Positions 53,650 to 63,767 of a stretch of DNA of 64,000 bases are shown here, one piece after another. The position numbers and the translations under genes were made by a program. The notes under the pieces are model-generated. The model saw only the letters and a program-made list of their open reading frames with translations. It did no database searches and was not told where the DNA came from. Source of the DNA: Psychroflexus longus (lineage in GTDB: Bacteria > Bacteroidota > Bacteroidia > Flavobacteriales > Flavobacteriaceae); NCBI RefSeq assembly GCF_020164595.1, contig NZ_JAIQZE010000005.1, positions 124,001-188,000 of the forward strand, written 5' to 3'. The stretch's first letter is position 1, and every line of letters starts with the position of its first letter.

Positions 53650-53682
53650 AGACCTCACAGGTTTCTGAAACCTGTGAGGTCT
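53650..53682. repeat. Perfect intergenic palindromic repeat (16-1-16)
   Basis: AGACCTCACAGGTTTC and its exact reverse complement flank a single T. A degraded copy lies at 48674-48706. I recognise this kind of element as common in intergenic DNA of Flavobacteriia. It sits between two minus-strand genes, about 90 bases before the start of the LD-carboxypeptidase gene. Confidence 0.75.
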
Positions 53683-53740
53683 AAGCCTATTATTAATATT
53701 TGAAATTCAATAGTTTATAATTTTTCAAACTGCTCACTCC

Positions 53741-54357
53741 CTATAAATCAAACCCTATTCTCAAGTGGATGTCGGCAGTAAAATTACCTTTTGTACCTGA
53801 TGCAAATATACCGCCTTGATTATTTAAAGCTGTTCCATTGATGTAACGCACATACCCAAAACCAATTCCAGCTTCATAATTAAAATGCTTACCTAGACTT
53901 CTGCGAATTCCCCATTTTGGTATGAAACTAATTTGATCAATACTTCTTAATCTGTCGTTACTTGTAAATGATACATCATCAAAATTACCCAGGATATAAA
54001 AGGATAAGAAGTTTCCACTATTGCGATCAATCGACTTTCCTTTATTAAATCTCTTCTCTAGATTATAATACCATCTTGGTTCTAAGCTTAAATGTAATAT
54101 GCCATAAATATCATCATTTGGACCAGCAAATTCAAAGCGTCCAACGCCTTCAATTCTAAAGTCAAACCCCACCTGACTCCGCAAGGCAAACTGGTTAGAC
54201 AATCGACTTTCATTATATACCCAAGCGCCCAAAAATCCGGTTTGGAAGCCATAAATGGATTTTTCGACGCTTATTTGGGAAGCTTCACGTTGGTCTTGTG
54301 CTGAAACTTTAAAGATTAAGAATAGTAGGAGAACAGGGTTAAAATTACTTTCATCAT
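53741..54357 (-). pseudogene. Outer-membrane beta-barrel protein, frameshifted in its signal peptide
   Basis: The open frame encodes a barrel (FGYVRYINGTALNNQGG, ending ADIHLRIGFDL). Read upstream it continues through VEKSIYGFQTGFLGAWV and DQREAS into a signal peptide LLLFLIFKVSAQ, but without a start. The ATG-ATG at 54357-54352 begins MMKVILTL in a neighbouring frame and stops at TAA after SYYS. One base missing near 54330 reconciles both. The intact protein would be about 205 residues. The only start in the open frame is a TTG at 54232, inside the barrel. It could be decay or a sequencing error. Confidence 0.7.
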
Positions 54358-54364
54358 AGTGATC

Positions 54365-54904
54365 TTAATTTGCTATAAGCTCTAATTCCCCACTATAGTT
54401 GACTTCAATTTCATTATCCTCTTCATCTATGGCAGTCATTTCAAAGACATATATTTCATCGTTTTCAACCACTTGAAGTCTGGCAACTTCAATTTCAATA
54501 ATTTGACCTGAAGAGTTTTGAGCATTACCAGATATCGTAAAAGCTTCAGTAATGGCATTAACTCCAGGATTTTCTTCTCCCGTAAAAAGATATTCGCCAA
54601 CTTCTGGTTTTTGGTCACTATCGATGTTGATTTGAAATGCGATCCCATTGAACGTCTCATTTTCTGGCCTAGGCAGGCCGTTTGAAAATGTAATTTCAGT
54701 ATCATATAAAATAACCCCAAATGTAAAGAGACCATCTTGAGTCTCGCTGGTTTGGTAAAGTCCTGTTTTGAGTTCGAATTCTTGGTTATTTATCCTTAAA
54801 ATATTTTGGCTTGTTTCAGGTAAGGGTTGTTCATCATCGTTACTGCAGGAGATAAATAGGATTGACATAAATGCAAATAGTAAGATTTTAGGGATAAATT
54901 TCAT
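54365..54904 (-). CDS. Hypothetical lipoprotein
   Basis: A 179-residue protein with a clear lipoprotein signal (lipobox LFISC, Cys20, followed by SNDDEQ, a charged stretch often seen on surface lipoproteins of this phylum). The rest is beta-rich and acidic (NQEFELKTGLYQTSETQ). I recognise no domain. It lies 7 bases upstream of the broken barrel gene on the same strand, so the two were probably co-transcribed. Confidence 0.75.
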   Translation of the reverse strand: MKFIPKILLFAFMSILFISCSNDDEQPLPETSQNILRINNQEFELKTGLYQTSETQDGLFTFGVILYDTEITFSNGLPRPENETFNGIAFQINIDSDQKPEVGEYLFTGEENPGVNAITEAFTISGNAQNSSGQIIEIEVARLQVVENDEIYVFEMTAIDEEDNEIEVNYSGELELIAN

Positions 54905-54980
54905 ACAAATTGATTTTTATTTTCGCTAAAAGTAAGCAAAACAACTAAAAATTGCTTGTTTAGATAATGAATATCCTGTG

Positions 54981-55010
54981 TTTGGTATAAACCAGCGTTT
55001 ATTACATTTG
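54981..55010 (+). promoter_or_regulatory. Promoter of metG
   Basis: TTTG (54981-54984) and TACATTTG (55003-55010) are separated by 18 bases. Both match the Bacteroidota consensus fully. The leader to the ATG at 55030 would be about 12 bases. Confidence 0.65.
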
Positions 55011-55029
55011 TGCTCAAGAATTTTAGACT

Positions 55030-57099
55030 ATGAAAAATCCAAAACGCTATACTATTACCGCAGCATTACCTTATACTAACGGCCCTATTCACATAGGCCA
55101 TTTGGCGGGAGTTTACGTGCCAGCAGATATTTATGTGCGATACTTAAAATTGAAAGGAGAAGATGTCGCTTTTGTTTGCGGAAGTGATGAACACGGCGTC
55201 CCCATAACTATTAAGGCTAAGAAAGAAGGCATTAGCCCTCAAGATGTGGTCGATAAATACAATGCCATCATCAAACAGTCATTCGAGGATTTTGGAATCC
55301 AATTTGATAATTACTCCAGAACCTCGGCCAAGATTCACCATGATACGGCGACAGAGTTTTTTCAAAACATGTACGATAAGGATAAGTTCATAGAAGAAAC
55401 TACAGAACAATTATATGATGCAAAAGCAGACCAGTTTTTAGCAGATCGGTTTGTGACTGGAACTTGTCCAAAATGTGGTAATGAAGAAGCCTACGGCGAC
55501 CAGTGTGAAAAGTGCGGCTCATCATTAAATGCGACTGATTTGATCAATCCTAAGTCGGCAATTACAGGAGATGTTCCCACCTTGAAATCTACAAAACACT
55601 GGTTTTTACCCTTAGATCAATATGACGGATTTCTGAAAGAATGGATTCTAAAAGAACATAAAAGTGATTGGAAATCCAATGTTTACGGGCAGTGTAAGTC
55701 CTGGATCGATGAAGGATTGAGAGCGAGAGCGGTAACTCGAGATTTGGATTGGGGAATACCTGTTCCTGTAGAAGGGGGTGATGGTAAAGTGCTCTACGTT
55801 TGGTTTGACGCCCCTATTGGTTATATTTCTTCAACCAAAGAATGGGCAGAACGTGAAGGCAAAGACTGGGAGCCATACTGGAAAGATAAAGACACCAAAC
55901 TGGTCCATTTTATCGGTAAGGATAATATTGTGTTTCATTGTATCATTTTCCCGGTCATGCTAAAAGCAGAAGGAAGTTACATTCTGCCAGATAATGTTCC
56001 CGCTAACGAGTTTTTGAATCTGGAAGGTAGAAAACTCTCCACTTCCAAAAACTGGGCGGTATGGTTACACGAGTATTTAGAAGATTTTCCTGGAAAAGAA
56101 GATGTGTTACGTTATGTTTTAACAGCCAATGCACCGGAGACCAAAGACAATGATTTTACCTGGAAAGATTTCCAAACCCGAAACAATTCAGAATTGGTTG
56201 GGATCTATGGCAACTTCATCAATAGAGTGGTGGTGCTTACCAATAAGTACTACGAAGGTATGGTGCCGAAAGCTTCAAAATTTACCGAAACAGATTTGAA
56301 AGTCCTCAGCGACATTAAAACCTTTCCACAAAGCATTTCAGACTCCATAGAAAAATACCGCTTTCGTGAAGCTCAGGGCGTGATGATGAATTTAGCGCGA
56401 TTGGGCAACAAATATTTAGCCGATGCAGAACCCTGGAAACTTCAGAAGACAGATCCGGAACGCACTGCCACCATCATGTATGTGGCCTTGCAGGTCGCTG
56501 GAGCTTTAGCAGTCATCAGTGAACCTTTTGTACCGTTTACAGCACTGAAGCTTAAGAATATGTTGAATTTTGAATCCTTTATGCATCCTGTTTTATGGAA
56601 TGATATTTCAAAGTTAGATGAATTACTCCCCGCAGGACATCATATCAATTTAGCTGAATTTCTATTCAGTAAAATTGAAGATGACGAGATTCAAAAGCAA
56701 ATCGATAAACTTGAAGCTTCAAAAGTATCAAATTCAGAAGAAGAATCGAAACTAGAACCTCAAAAAGAAGAAGCGACTTTTGAAGATTTTTCTAAGTTGG
56801 ACTTGAGAGTAGGAACCATCATTTCAGCAGAAAAAAAGGCTAAAACTAAAAAGTTGATGGTGCTTAAAGTTGATACAGGACTAGATGAAAGAACCATCGT
56901 TTCTGGCATTGCAGAGCACTACAAGCCCGAGGAATTAGTCGGTAAAAAAGTTAGTGTTGTGGTTAACCTTAAACCTATAAAGCTAAAGGGAACATTGAGT
57001 GAAGGGATGATCTTGATGACTGAAGATGAGTCAGGTAAGTTGACTTTTTTAAATCCTGAAGCTAAAAGCTCAGTAAAAAATGGTACAACAATCAATTAA
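55030..57099 (+). CDS. metG: Methionyl-tRNA synthetase
   Basis: A 689-residue class I synthetase charging tRNA-Met. HIGH is at 21-24 in [11 protein letters not shown]. The zinc-binding knuckles are Cys146/Cys149 and Cys159/Cys162 ([17 protein letters not shown]). The KMSKS loop is KLSTS at 335-339. A C-terminal EMAP/Trbp111-type tRNA-binding domain (from about residue 585: [16 protein letters not shown]) adds to the catalytic body, as in the long MetG form. It is followed after 36 bases by the MscS-type gene. Confidence 0.97.
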   Translation: MKNPKRYTITAALPYTNGPIHIGHLAGVYVPADIYVRYLKLKGEDVAFVCGSDEHGVPITIKAKKEGISPQDVVDKYNAIIKQSFEDFGIQFDNYSRTSAKIHHDTATEFFQNMYDKDKFIEETTEQLYDAKADQFLADRFVTGTCPKCGNEEAYGDQCEKCGSSLNATDLINPKSAITGDVPTLKSTKHWFLPLDQYDGFLKEWILKEHKSDWKSNVYGQCKSWIDEGLRARAVTRDLDWGIPVPVEGGDGKVLYVWFDAPIGYISSTKEWAEREGKDWEPYWKDKDTKLVHFIGKDNIVFHCIIFPVMLKAEGSYILPDNVPANEFLNLEGRKLSTSKNWAVWLHEYLEDFPGKEDVLRYVLTANAPETKDNDFTWKDFQTRNNSELVGIYGNFINRVVVLTNKYYEGMVPKASKFTETDLKVLSDIKTFPQSISDSIEKYRFREAQGVMMNLARLGNKYLADAEPWKLQKTDPERTATIMYVALQVAGALAVISEPFVPFTALKLKNMLNFESFMHPVLWNDISKLDELLPAGHHINLAEFLFSKIEDDEIQKQIDKLEASKVSNSEEESKLEPQKEEATFEDFSKLDLRVGTIISAEKKAKTKKLMVLKVDTGLDERTIVSGIAEHYKPEELVGKKVSVVVNLKPIKLKGTLSEGMILMTEDESGKLTFLNPEAKSSVKNGTTIN

Positions 57100-57135
57100 A
57101 TTTTATATTTGTTAAATTAACTTAAATTTATAATA

Positions 57136-57981
57136 ATGGAAGATATTTCAATAAACGGTATTGGCGAACTCGTCAGTGTTTTTTTAGATAAGTTGATTTC
57201 TTATCTACCTAGCGTAATTGCAGCTTTATTAATACTTATACTCGGTCTTTGGGTCATTAAGTTGATTGTTGGTCGTATTAGGAAAGTCATGGAAAAACGA
57301 GAAGTAGATCCTGGCGTGCGCGGATTTGCCTTAAGTATTCTGGGAGTAGTGCTTAAAATCCTTCTCTTTATCGTAATTATCACAAAACTCGGCGTAGAAA
57401 CGACTTCATTTGCAGCTATTTTAGCAGCAGCAGGTTTGGCTATTGGTCTTGCTTTGCAAGGATCGCTTTCTAATTTTGCTGGAGGTGTTTTAATCATAAT
57501 CCTTAAGCCTTTTCGAGTTGGGGATTTTATCGATGCACAAGGAGAGTCTGGTACCGTCACAGAAATAACGATATTTTATACGTTTTTAACTACACCAAAT
57601 AATCAGCGTATTGTGATACCAAATGGACAATTGAGCAACAATAAAGTTACCAATTATTCTTACGAACCTACTAGGAGGAATGTAATGACTGTAGGTATTT
57701 CATATGATAGTGATATCAAAACTGCTAGAAAAGTACTTTTGGATATTCTAAAAGCTGATGAGCGAGTATTAAAAGATCCAGTACCTGTAGTTTTTGTGGG
57801 GGGTCTCGGGGATAATTCTGTAGATTTATCAGTTAGGTTTTGGGCAAAAAGAGAAGATTACTGGGGATTGCATTTTGAGACGATGGAAAAACTTAAAATT
57901 GAACTTGAAGATGCAGGGGTATCCTTCCCTTTCCCACAGAGAGATGTCCACTTAATCGATATGAGTAAGGAAAAACAATAG
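57136..57981 (+). CDS. Small-conductance mechanosensitive channel (MscS family)
   Basis: A 281-residue inner-membrane protein. Three N-terminal membrane segments are seen. The third is the glycine/alanine-rich pore helix AAILAAAGLAIGLALQGSLS, followed by the MscS beta-domain (FRVGDFIDAQGESGTVTEI, RIVIPNGQLSNN). It opens under membrane tension to release solutes. The length is that of the minimal MscS type. It is downstream of metG and convergent with tsaB (1 base between stops). Confidence 0.94.
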   Translation: MEDISINGIGELVSVFLDKLISYLPSVIAALLILILGLWVIKLIVGRIRKVMEKREVDPGVRGFALSILGVVLKILLFIVIITKLGVETTSFAAILAAAGLAIGLALQGSLSNFAGGVLIIILKPFRVGDFIDAQGESGTVTEITIFYTFLTTPNNQRIVIPNGQLSNNKVTNYSYEPTRRNVMTVGISYDSDIKTARKVLLDILKADERVLKDPVPVVFVGGLGDNSVDLSVRFWAKREDYWGLHFETMEKLKIELEDAGVSFPFPQRDVHLIDMSKEKQ

Positions 57982-57982
57982 A

Positions 57983-58642
57983 TTAGTTACCCACAAAATC
58001 TTTGAGGTAAAAAGGTTCAAAGTAAGCCACATCTTCAAAGTCATTGGATTCAAACTTCCGTTTAGCTATAAAGAATTGTTCTTTAGCCGACGGAAGTTTT
58101 TCTTTATAGAATATAGCATTGGGATGATTACAAATGTCTTCAAACTTCTCTACACCAGTTCCAATAAAATGGACTTTCCCTTGATTAAGTTCTGTTTTAA
58201 AAGAATTTTGATCCAGGATTTCAGCCTTGATTTCCCTTTTGGAATTGTAGTTTGCATCAAATACTTCAGAATAGACTTCCATTCTTCTGGCATCCAACAT
58301 TGGAATGATTAATCCCTCTTTCATATTTACTTGTCTAGCTAAACAAAGTAAGGTAGAAACCGAAATCAAAGGAATATCTAATGCATAGGCTAATCCTTTG
58401 GCAGCAGAAACACCAATTCTAAGTCCTGTATAAGATCCTGGTCCTTTACTGATGGAAATAGCGTCAAGATCATTAGGGATTAAACTTTCTTGCTTTAAAA
58501 GTTCATTAATAAAGCTGTGTAGCTGCTCAGAATGTGAAAAACTTTTGCTGTTCACTTCTTTATAGGCTAAAATAGAACCTCCACGACCAATGCTTACAGA
58601 GCAGTTGGTTGTGGAGGTTTCTATACATAAAATCATACTCAA
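57983..58642 (-). CDS. tsaB: tRNA threonylcarbamoyladenosine biosynthesis protein TsaB
   Basis: A 219-residue ASKHA-fold protein. It starts ILCIETSTTNCSVSIGRGG and has KGPGSYTGLRIGVSAAKGLAYALDIPL, the TsaB hallmark. TsaB partners TsaD and TsaE in making t6A at position 37 of ANN-decoding tRNAs. The short length and lack of the TsaD metal His pair separate it from TsaD. It is the last gene after the TolC-like gene (9-base gap), an arrangement that may reflect a shared transcript. Confidence 0.93.
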   Translation of the reverse strand: MSMILCIETSTTNCSVSIGRGGSILAYKEVNSKSFSHSEQLHSFINELLKQESLIPNDLDAISISKGPGSYTGLRIGVSAAKGLAYALDIPLISVSTLLCLARQVNMKEGLIIPMLDARRMEVYSEVFDANYNSKREIKAEILDQNSFKTELNQGKVHFIGTGVEKFEDICNHPNAIFYKEKLPSAKEQFFIAKRKFESNDFEDVAYFEPFYLKDFVGN

Positions 58643-58651
58643 ATGGCTTTG

Positions 58652-60103
58652 TTAATACTCAACTACTCTTATTCCGAAATACAATTCTAAAACTTTTAAG
58701 TTGAATATGTAGTCGTATTTAGCATTGATTAATCGGTTTTGTGCATTGGTGAGTCTAAATTTGGATTGACTCAATTCAAAAGCATTAGAAACACCAACAT
58801 CAAAACGTTGCTGAGCGTATTCAAAAGCTAATTGCTGAGATTCTACTGCTTTCTGAGCTGCTTCATAAGCCTTTGCTGCACCCTGAGCGTCTACATAAGC
58901 TTGATATACGTTGGCTTCCAGATCTAGTTCAGTTTGGTCGAGTTGAAATTCAGCTCTTTTAGCCGCTACTTCTCTTCTTTTTATCTGATTACGAGTTGCG
59001 AAACCATTGAAGACAGGGATATTGAGCTGCAGCCCATATGAGTAACCGTCATTTCTTGATAACTGACTAAAAAAGCTACTTGGTCCAGCATTTTCTATCA
59101 AAATATTTGGTGCAACTACAGCTTGGCCTGTGGCTTCGACAACACCAATTTCTCTGGTGGGTTGATCAGGATCTATTCCTCCACCTACAGTTCTACCTCG
59201 GTCAGATTCCCTTGTATTATAGTTTATGAATCCATTTAAAGTTGGATACAATTGACTTCTTGCAATTTCGATGTCTTTTTCAGCCAGTTCCAAATCTTGT
59301 TCTGCTACTTTCAATTCGTAACGCTCTTGTTTTGCTTTCTCAATAATTTCTTCTGGAGAATTTGACAAAATATCAGTCAGAGGAATATCGTATTCTTCAT
59401 CAGCGATGTCAAAATTCTGATAGTCTTCTATCAGTAGTGTCTGTGCTAAGCTGATTTTAGAAATTCTAAGGTTATTTTTTGCTACAATGATTTGTTGTTC
59501 TTCATCTGCATCGGTAGCTTCAATTTCTAAAAGGTCGCCTTGTGGTGCTGTTCCGGCCTCCACAGTTTTGCGGGTCAGTTCAATTTGATCTTTAGTGACC
59601 TTATTCTGCTCCGTAAGAACTTCAAGTTGTTGTTTATTCACAAGGATTTGTAAATAAGCATTGGCCACAAATAATGCAATATCATCTTTCATTAACTGAA
59701 GTGAATATTGGGCTGCTAGTTGCTCCAATTTAGCCCTTTGGAACGTCCTAAGGTTTCTTAACCCATCAAATAAAGTTATTCCAGCTGTGGCTCCAGCAGA
59801 CAAGTTTCTCACAACTTGTTGTTCTAAAATTCCAGTAGTAATGTTTTGAGTCAAACCAGAGTTCCAGGAATTACTGATATTTCCATTAATACTTGGAAGG
59901 TAGTTTCCTATAGCCTCGCTCTTACTGATGTCAGCATTCTCTTGATCTAATCTGGATTGTTTTATAGAAATGTTATTATCCATGGCGTAGCTCACACAAG
60001 CCTCCAGTGTCCACTTTGTAGGAACATCGTTTTCTTGTGCGACTAACGCGACACTGAAAACTAAGACCGCTATAACTGTAAAAATTAATTTCATAAATCT
60101 CAT
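58652..60103 (-). CDS. TolC family outer-membrane efflux protein
   Basis: A 483-residue protein with a signal peptide ending near VALVAQ and two repeated helical-hairpin domains of the outer-membrane efflux family (SYAMDNNISIKQSRLDQENA, VANAYLQILVNKQQLEVLTE; second repeat VYQAYVDAQGAAKAYEAAQ, FDVGVSNAFELSQSKFRLTN). It forms the exit duct across the outer membrane. Its operon position after a periplasmic adaptor and two MacB-type permeases makes it the duct of that pump. It starts three bases after the adaptor gene. Confidence 0.94.
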   Translation of the reverse strand: MRFMKLIFTVIAVLVFSVALVAQENDVPTKWTLEACVSYAMDNNISIKQSRLDQENADISKSEAIGNYLPSINGNISNSWNSGLTQNITTGILEQQVVRNLSAGATAGITLFDGLRNLRTFQRAKLEQLAAQYSLQLMKDDIALFVANAYLQILVNKQQLEVLTEQNKVTKDQIELTRKTVEAGTAPQGDLLEIEATDADEEQQIIVAKNNLRISKISLAQTLLIEDYQNFDIADEEYDIPLTDILSNSPEEIIEKAKQERYELKVAEQDLELAEKDIEIARSQLYPTLNGFINYNTRESDRGRTVGGGIDPDQPTREIGVVEATGQAVVAPNILIENAGPSSFFSQLSRNDGYSYGLQLNIPVFNGFATRNQIKRREVAAKRAEFQLDQTELDLEANVYQAYVDAQGAAKAYEAAQKAVESQQLAFEYAQQRFDVGVSNAFELSQSKFRLTNAQNRLINAKYDYIFNLKVLELYFGIRVVEY

Positions 60104-60106
60104 AAA

Positions 60107-61231
60107 TTATCGTCTTCTTCGGTTTCCAGCAATAGGTTCTTCAACCCTATTCCATACTTTGATTTTATCTCCTTTACTCACACCCGACTTTACTTCTACG
60201 TTTATACCGTCGCTTAGGCCAAGTTCGACCATTCGTTTCTCAAACTTCTGTTCACCGACTTCTATTTCAACAAAAGGATCTTGAGTTTCTTTTTCAAATT
60301 GCACTAGAGATTCACTTATTGCCAGAACATCCTTAGATCGCTCTAGAATAATGGAAGCGTTGGCGCTCAAACCTGCTCTTATGAAAATACTATCGTTGCG
60401 AACCAGGCTCCCTTCAATATCAAATTGAACAGCACCGTTTTCTTCTGTTCCTTTTGGAGATATGTAGTCTAATCTAGCGTCGAAGGTCTTGTCCTCTATT
60501 GCACCAACAGTGATTTCTAACGGAAGACCTTCCTTTATTTTTCCAACTTCAGACTCATCAACTTTTCCTTTGAAGATCATATCGTCGGTTTTTGCAATTG
60601 TTGCAATAGTTGTTCCTTCATTGAAATTATTGGCCTCAATGACCTGATTTCCTACTTCAATAGGAACGTCTAGTATCATTCCAGATATTCTTGCTTTTAT
60701 TTCTGTCGTTGCAGCATTTCCAGCATCTTGAGTGGTTCCTGTTTCGATAATCTCCAGATTCTCTTCTGCGGCTTTCACCGTCTGTAAAGCATTATCATAA
60801 GCATTTTTGGCTAAGTCAAATTCATTTTCAGAAATAACCCCCTTTTCGAAAAGTTCCTTCTGACGTTCAAAGATTTTCTTTTCGTTAGTTAAATTTATTC
60901 TTGACTGTCTTACTTGGTTTTTTGCAGAGTTTAAGTTGGTGATATTAGGCACAACTTTCAGCTGGGCAATCATATCCCCAATCTCTACAGTCTCTCCAGC
61001 TTTAACAAATAACTTATCGACTACTCCAGAGATGTTTGGTTTTACGTCCACTTCTTCTCTAGGGATAAGTGTACCCGTTGCCATTGTTTTCTTTACAATA
61101 GTTTCGGTAGTAGGTTCTTCAGTTTTAAAAACTTCCGGACTTTCTTGGTTTTTTTGGTAGAGGTAAAATAAGGATCCCCCAAATAAGACTACGATAACGA
61201 GTAGAATAATGATGGTGATAGCTTTTTTCAT
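60107..61231 (-). CDS. Periplasmic adaptor (HlyD/MacA family)
   Basis: A 374-residue membrane-fusion protein. One N-terminal membrane segment is followed by a split lipoyl domain (EEVDVKPNISGVVDKLFVKA and KARISGMILDVPIEVGNQV). A coiled-coil hairpin sits between them (about residues 105-165: RINLTNEKKIFERQKELFEK). A beta-barrel domain and a membrane-proximal domain complete it. It connects the MacB-like permeases to the TolC-like duct. It lies 30 bases after the second permease gene. Substrate unknown. Confidence 0.93.
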   Translation of the reverse strand: MKKAITIIILLVIVVLFGGSLFYLYQKNQESPEVFKTEEPTTETIVKKTMATGTLIPREEVDVKPNISGVVDKLFVKAGETVEIGDMIAQLKVVPNITNLNSAKNQVRQSRINLTNEKKIFERQKELFEKGVISENEFDLAKNAYDNALQTVKAAEENLEIIETGTTQDAGNAATTEIKARISGMILDVPIEVGNQVIEANNFNEGTTIATIAKTDDMIFKGKVDESEVGKIKEGLPLEITVGAIEDKTFDARLDYISPKGTEENGAVQFDIEGSLVRNDSIFIRAGLSANASIILERSKDVLAISESLVQFEKETQDPFVEIEVGEQKFEKRMVELGLSDGINVEVKSGVSKGDKIKVWNRVEEPIAGNRRRR

Positions 61232-61261
61232 ATTTAAATTTCTATTAGGTAAAGGTTGTTT

Positions 61262-62521
61262 TTATTCAGTTCTTAAGGCGTCTACTGGTTTTACGCGTAT
61301 CGCGTTTTGAGCTGGAATAAATCCTGCAAAAAGGCCAGAAATAATTAATATTAATAAGGCTATGATTACGGTAACAAGATCAACGCTTGGGTTGACAAAT
61401 GGCATGTCCGAATCTTTTGGTAAAAAGACATTGACTACGGCTAAAACACCGGTAGCAAAGGTAATACCTGTCATGCCAGCGATAATTGTAAGAAAAACAG
61501 ATTCAAACAGGACTTGTCCTCGTATTTGCCAGGGTGTTGCTCCAAGCGCACGTCGAACTCCTATCTCATTGGTTCTTTCTTTTACCACAATCAGCATAAT
61601 ATTACTGATGCCTATTACTCCTGATAACAGAATAAGAATTCCGACAAAGTAGGCTACAGCATTTAAGGCTATGAAAAGTCCGGAAATTTTTGAAAATTGC
61701 TCAAAAAGATCAAAATTTCCAATAGCTCTGTCATCGTCTGGTGCTATGTTGTGATTTTTTTTAATGATATCAAAAACTTGTGTTTTCAGTTCTGTAATTG
61801 AATTATCATCATCTGCGGTAATTGCCATCCAGCCAACTTTTTGACCCATATTGAAGGCTTGAGAATAGGCAGTAAAAGGGACATAGATTTGTTTTTGTTC
61901 TTCTTCAGCATTACCACCACCAAAACCTTTCTTTTTATAAATCCCAATGACCATGAAGTTGACGCCTTGCACCTTTATATAAGTGCCAATCGGATCTTCG
62001 TCATAATCATAAAGCCCTTTAATAACGCCTTCTCCAATAACCGCAACTTTTCTTTTCTCTTCAATGTCATTTTGATTCAAGAATCTCCCTCTTAAAACTT
62101 TCATGGGTTCCTGAAATTGAATATCAGGATAGTCTCCGTAAACATTGAATGCACCACTTTTCAATCCTCTTACCACATTATTTGCTCCTCCAAATCCTCC
62201 AAGCTGGTTTCTTGGAGAAACGTATTTCAAGCCTTTGACCTCTCTTTCTATTTCAGCAACATCTTTAAGTTCAAAATTATATCGTCTCCCTTTTGGTAAT
62301 CCGTTATAAGATTTGGATACAGTTTGAGACCACATAAACATAGAGTTCGAGGAGATTCCATCAAACAATTGTTTGACTCCATTCTCAAAACCATTTCCGG
62401 CCGCTAGAAGTATTACTAATATAAAGATGCCCCAGAATACTCCAAAAGCTGTCAATATGGTTCTAAATAAATTAGAAGTCATCGACTCTATTACTTCATT
62501 CCATTTGTCTCTATTGAACAT
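61262..62521 (-). CDS. MacB-type ABC transporter permease (second of pair)
   Basis: A 419-residue permease. One membrane segment near residues 18-40 is followed by a large periplasmic MacB-PCD-type domain (about 50-280) and three C-terminal segments forming the FtsX domain (IGISNIMLIVVKERTNEIGVR, then ATPWQIRGQVLFESVF). In MacB systems this converts ATPase motion to periplasmic pumping. It starts one base after the first permease gene, of which it is a diverged tandem paralogue; together they may form a heterodimer. Confidence 0.93.
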   Translation of the reverse strand: MFNRDKWNEVIESMTSNLFRTILTAFGVFWGIFILVILLAAGNGFENGVKQLFDGISSNSMFMWSQTVSKSYNGLPKGRRYNFELKDVAEIEREVKGLKYVSPRNQLGGFGGANNVVRGLKSGAFNVYGDYPDIQFQEPMKVLRGRFLNQNDIEEKRKVAVIGEGVIKGLYDYDEDPIGTYIKVQGVNFMVIGIYKKKGFGGGNAEEEQKQIYVPFTAYSQAFNMGQKVGWMAITADDDNSITELKTQVFDIIKKNHNIAPDDDRAIGNFDLFEQFSKISGLFIALNAVAYFVGILILLSGVIGISNIMLIVVKERTNEIGVRRALGATPWQIRGQVLFESVFLTIIAGMTGITFATGVLAVVNVFLPKDSDMPFVNPSVDLVTVIIALLILIISGLFAGFIPAQNAIRVKPVDALRTE

Positions 62522-62522
62522 A

Positions 62523-63767
62523 TTATTCGTCTCTTAAGGCATCTATTGGCTTAATTCTAGCTCCTTTCCAGGCAGGAAAGAAACCAGCAATTGCACCAGC
62601 GGCAATTAATAATATTAAAGTTGAAACAGCTATACTGAAATTCACACTTGGATTTTTAATAAAATCCAATTCTATAAGGGGGCCAACGACTTCTAGAAGT
62701 ACCAGACCGAAAATCAATCCAAAAAGACCCGAAATAGTAGTTACAAATACAGACTCGTGTAAAATCATACCTACAATTGAAAGTGGTTCTGCTCCCAAAG
62801 CCTTTCTTATTCCTATTTCCTTTGTGCGTTCTTTTACGATAATGAGCATAATGTTACTCACCCCTATAATTCCAGCTAGTAAAGTAGCAATACCTACTGC
62901 CCAAAAGAAGGCTCTCATGGCACTTAATAAGAGGTAAATCTCTTTAGTATTTTCAATGTTATTGCTAATGAAAAGTGCGCTTTCATCCTTTGGATCGATC
63001 AGAAGTTTTGCTTTCAGAATTTGCTCAAGTTTTGCTGCAAATGCATTAGATTGCTTAAGCGCTTTATCGTAATTTTCTTCTTTAGGTAGGGTGAACCCCA
63101 TGTTGGAGATGTCAGTTCCAGCACCAAAAACAATCTGAGCAGTCGTAATAGGAATATAAACTCGGGTTTCTTCTCTGTCACCCCCGGGATCTGTAAAAAC
63201 TCCTATAACTTTAAAATTAAGTCCTGAGATTTTAATCGTTTTTCCGATTGGAGATGTGTCTTTAAACAGATCTTTTTTAGCGCGATTGCCAATCACAGCA
63301 TACTTTTCTTTAGAAGTAATATCATTTCTATTGATAAACCTTCCTTCTATAATGTCTGCGCTTTCGAGAAATTGATAATCGGGCTGGACGCCTTCTAAAC
63401 GATAATTTCCAGATTCATTTTTGTAAGAAACCAAACCTGCAAAAATTCGGTACATAGGTGACTCAAATTCTATTGGTTGTCTTGAATTTTTAACAACTAA
63501 ATCATAGTCATCATTTTTTAACTGAATTCTCCTGCCTTCATTGAACCCTTTATAATCTATACTTGTTCTCCCCGATGAAATATTTATAATATTTTCCGCG
63601 TCGTTTTGAAACTGACTTTCAATTCCATTCTGAAAGCCAACACTCACGCCTAGTAGAATGACAAGAATAAATATCCCTGAAGCTACAGAAACTCCAGTAA
63701 GGAAGGTCCTTAATTTATTTTTGGAAATGGTTTCAAAAACCTCTTGCCAGCGTTCTAAACTAAACAT
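62523..63767 (-). CDS. MacB-type ABC transporter permease (first of pair)
   Basis: A 414-residue protein with the same layout as the next gene: one N-terminal membrane segment, a periplasmic domain, and an FtsX domain with GVSNIMLIIVKERTKEIGIR and ALGAEPLSIVGMILHESVF. Its start overlaps the end of the ATPase gene by 8 bases (ATGTTTAG), which shows tight coupling. Sequence differences between the two permeases are spread along the whole length, pointing to an old duplication. Confidence 0.93.
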   Translation of the reverse strand: MFSLERWQEVFETISKNKLRTFLTGVSVASGIFILVILLGVSVGFQNGIESQFQNDAENIINISSGRTSIDYKGFNEGRRIQLKNDDYDLVVKNSRQPIEFESPMYRIFAGLVSYKNESGNYRLEGVQPDYQFLESADIIEGRFINRNDITSKEKYAVIGNRAKKDLFKDTSPIGKTIKISGLNFKVIGVFTDPGGDREETRVYIPITTAQIVFGAGTDISNMGFTLPKEENYDKALKQSNAFAAKLEQILKAKLLIDPKDESALFISNNIENTKEIYLLLSAMRAFFWAVGIATLLAGIIGVSNIMLIIVKERTKEIGIRKALGAEPLSIVGMILHESVFVTTISGLFGLIFGLVLLEVVGPLIELDFIKNPSVNFSIAVSTLILLIAAGAIAGFFPAWKGARIKPIDALRDE

